From DASUMP01 sp036277635 (GTDB lineage: Bacteria; Actinomycetota; Acidimicrobiia; IMCC26256; PALSA-610), in the NCBI GenBank assembly GCA_036277635.1, contig DASUMP010000052.1, positions 1 through 6,793 on the forward strand: DNA of 6,793 nt, written 5' to 3'. Of the stretch, positions 6,746 through 6,793 are shown piece after piece; the first letter of the stretch is position 1, and each line of letters starts with the position of its first letter. The position numbers were made by a program, and so were the translations under genes. Below the pieces are notes generated by a model, which saw only the letters and a list, made by a program, of their open reading frames with translations, had not been told where the DNA came from and searched no databases.

Positions 6746-6793
6746 CGAGCACCCCCATGTGGTGCCGCTCTACGACTTCTGGCGGCGGCCCGG
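6657..6793 (+). pseudogene. Ser/Thr protein kinase N-lobe fragment, 5' end missing, runs off the window
   Basis: From 6657 the plus strand reads VAVKVVRAELADDPRF, then RFEAEAQLVARIEHPHVV and PLYDFW, to the window edge (45 codons). This is kinase subdomains II to IV: the ATP-anchoring lysine of VAVK (codon 6666-6668), the helix-C glutamate (probably 6723-6725) and the HPHVV strand. Upstream in the same frame there is no glycine-rich loop and no start: codons before 6657 read TTSLSNGT and lie on DNA whose minus strand encodes the C-lobe of a kinase. The EAEAQLVARIEHPHVVPLYDFW style is, from memory, that of kinases fused to nSTAND1-WD40 proteins. It therefore probably belonged to the neighbouring minus-strand gene before a rearrangement or misassembly. 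It is not an intact gene here. Confidence 0.75.

Noticed and set aside
6600..6793. An independent intact kinase gene starting on the plus strand
   Set aside because: No start codon, ribosome-binding site or glycine-rich loop precedes VAVK, and the upstream DNA encodes another kinase segment on the opposite strand.

Overview
The window is about 70% G+C with G/C-rich third codon positions and several GTG starts, which points to a high-GC actinobacterium. An Acidimicrobiia-like or similar environmental lineage would fit, but no marker gene fixes the taxonomy. Both ends cut through genes, so this may be a whole contig from a fragmented assembly.

Layout, left to right. (1) 1-831, minus: a single-pass membrane protein with an extracytoplasmic PD40/TolB-like beta-propeller, cut off by the left edge. 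(2) 828-1331, minus: an ECF sigma factor lying directly upstream of gene 1 and overlapping it by 4 bp, so the two form an operon. (3) 1332-1499: a divergent intergenic region with small inverted repeats. (4) 1500-1994, plus: a small membrane-anchored protein of unknown function. (5) 2051-2737, plus: a two-lobed protein resembling the spheroidene monooxygenase (CrtA) family. (6) 2783-6745, minus: a large signalling protein made of a kinase C-lobe remnant, an nSTAND1 NTPase, a transmembrane helix, a heptad-repeat linker and a WD40-like propeller. It converges on gene 5. (7) 6657-6793, plus: the N-lobe of a Ser/Thr protein kinase, running off the right edge.

The most striking point is the join between (6) and (7). 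The minus strand encodes the end of a kinase domain up to about 6655. From about 6657 the plus strand encodes the VAVK lysine, helix C and HPHVV segment of a kinase, with no glycine-rich loop before it. Kinase homology therefore switches strand within about 10 bp. This is the pattern expected if the middle of one kinase-STAND-WD40 gene had been inverted. It could be a real inversion (a mutation or a phase-variable switch) or a chimeric contig end.

The window looks rich in membrane-spanning signalling proteins. The ECF sigma factor is paired with a membrane propeller where an anti-sigma factor would usually sit. The STAND protein would place its NTPase and kinase parts in the cytoplasm and its propeller outside. 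Functional links between the two systems are inference only. No tRNA, rRNA, CRISPR array, insertion sequence or convincing intrinsic terminator was found.
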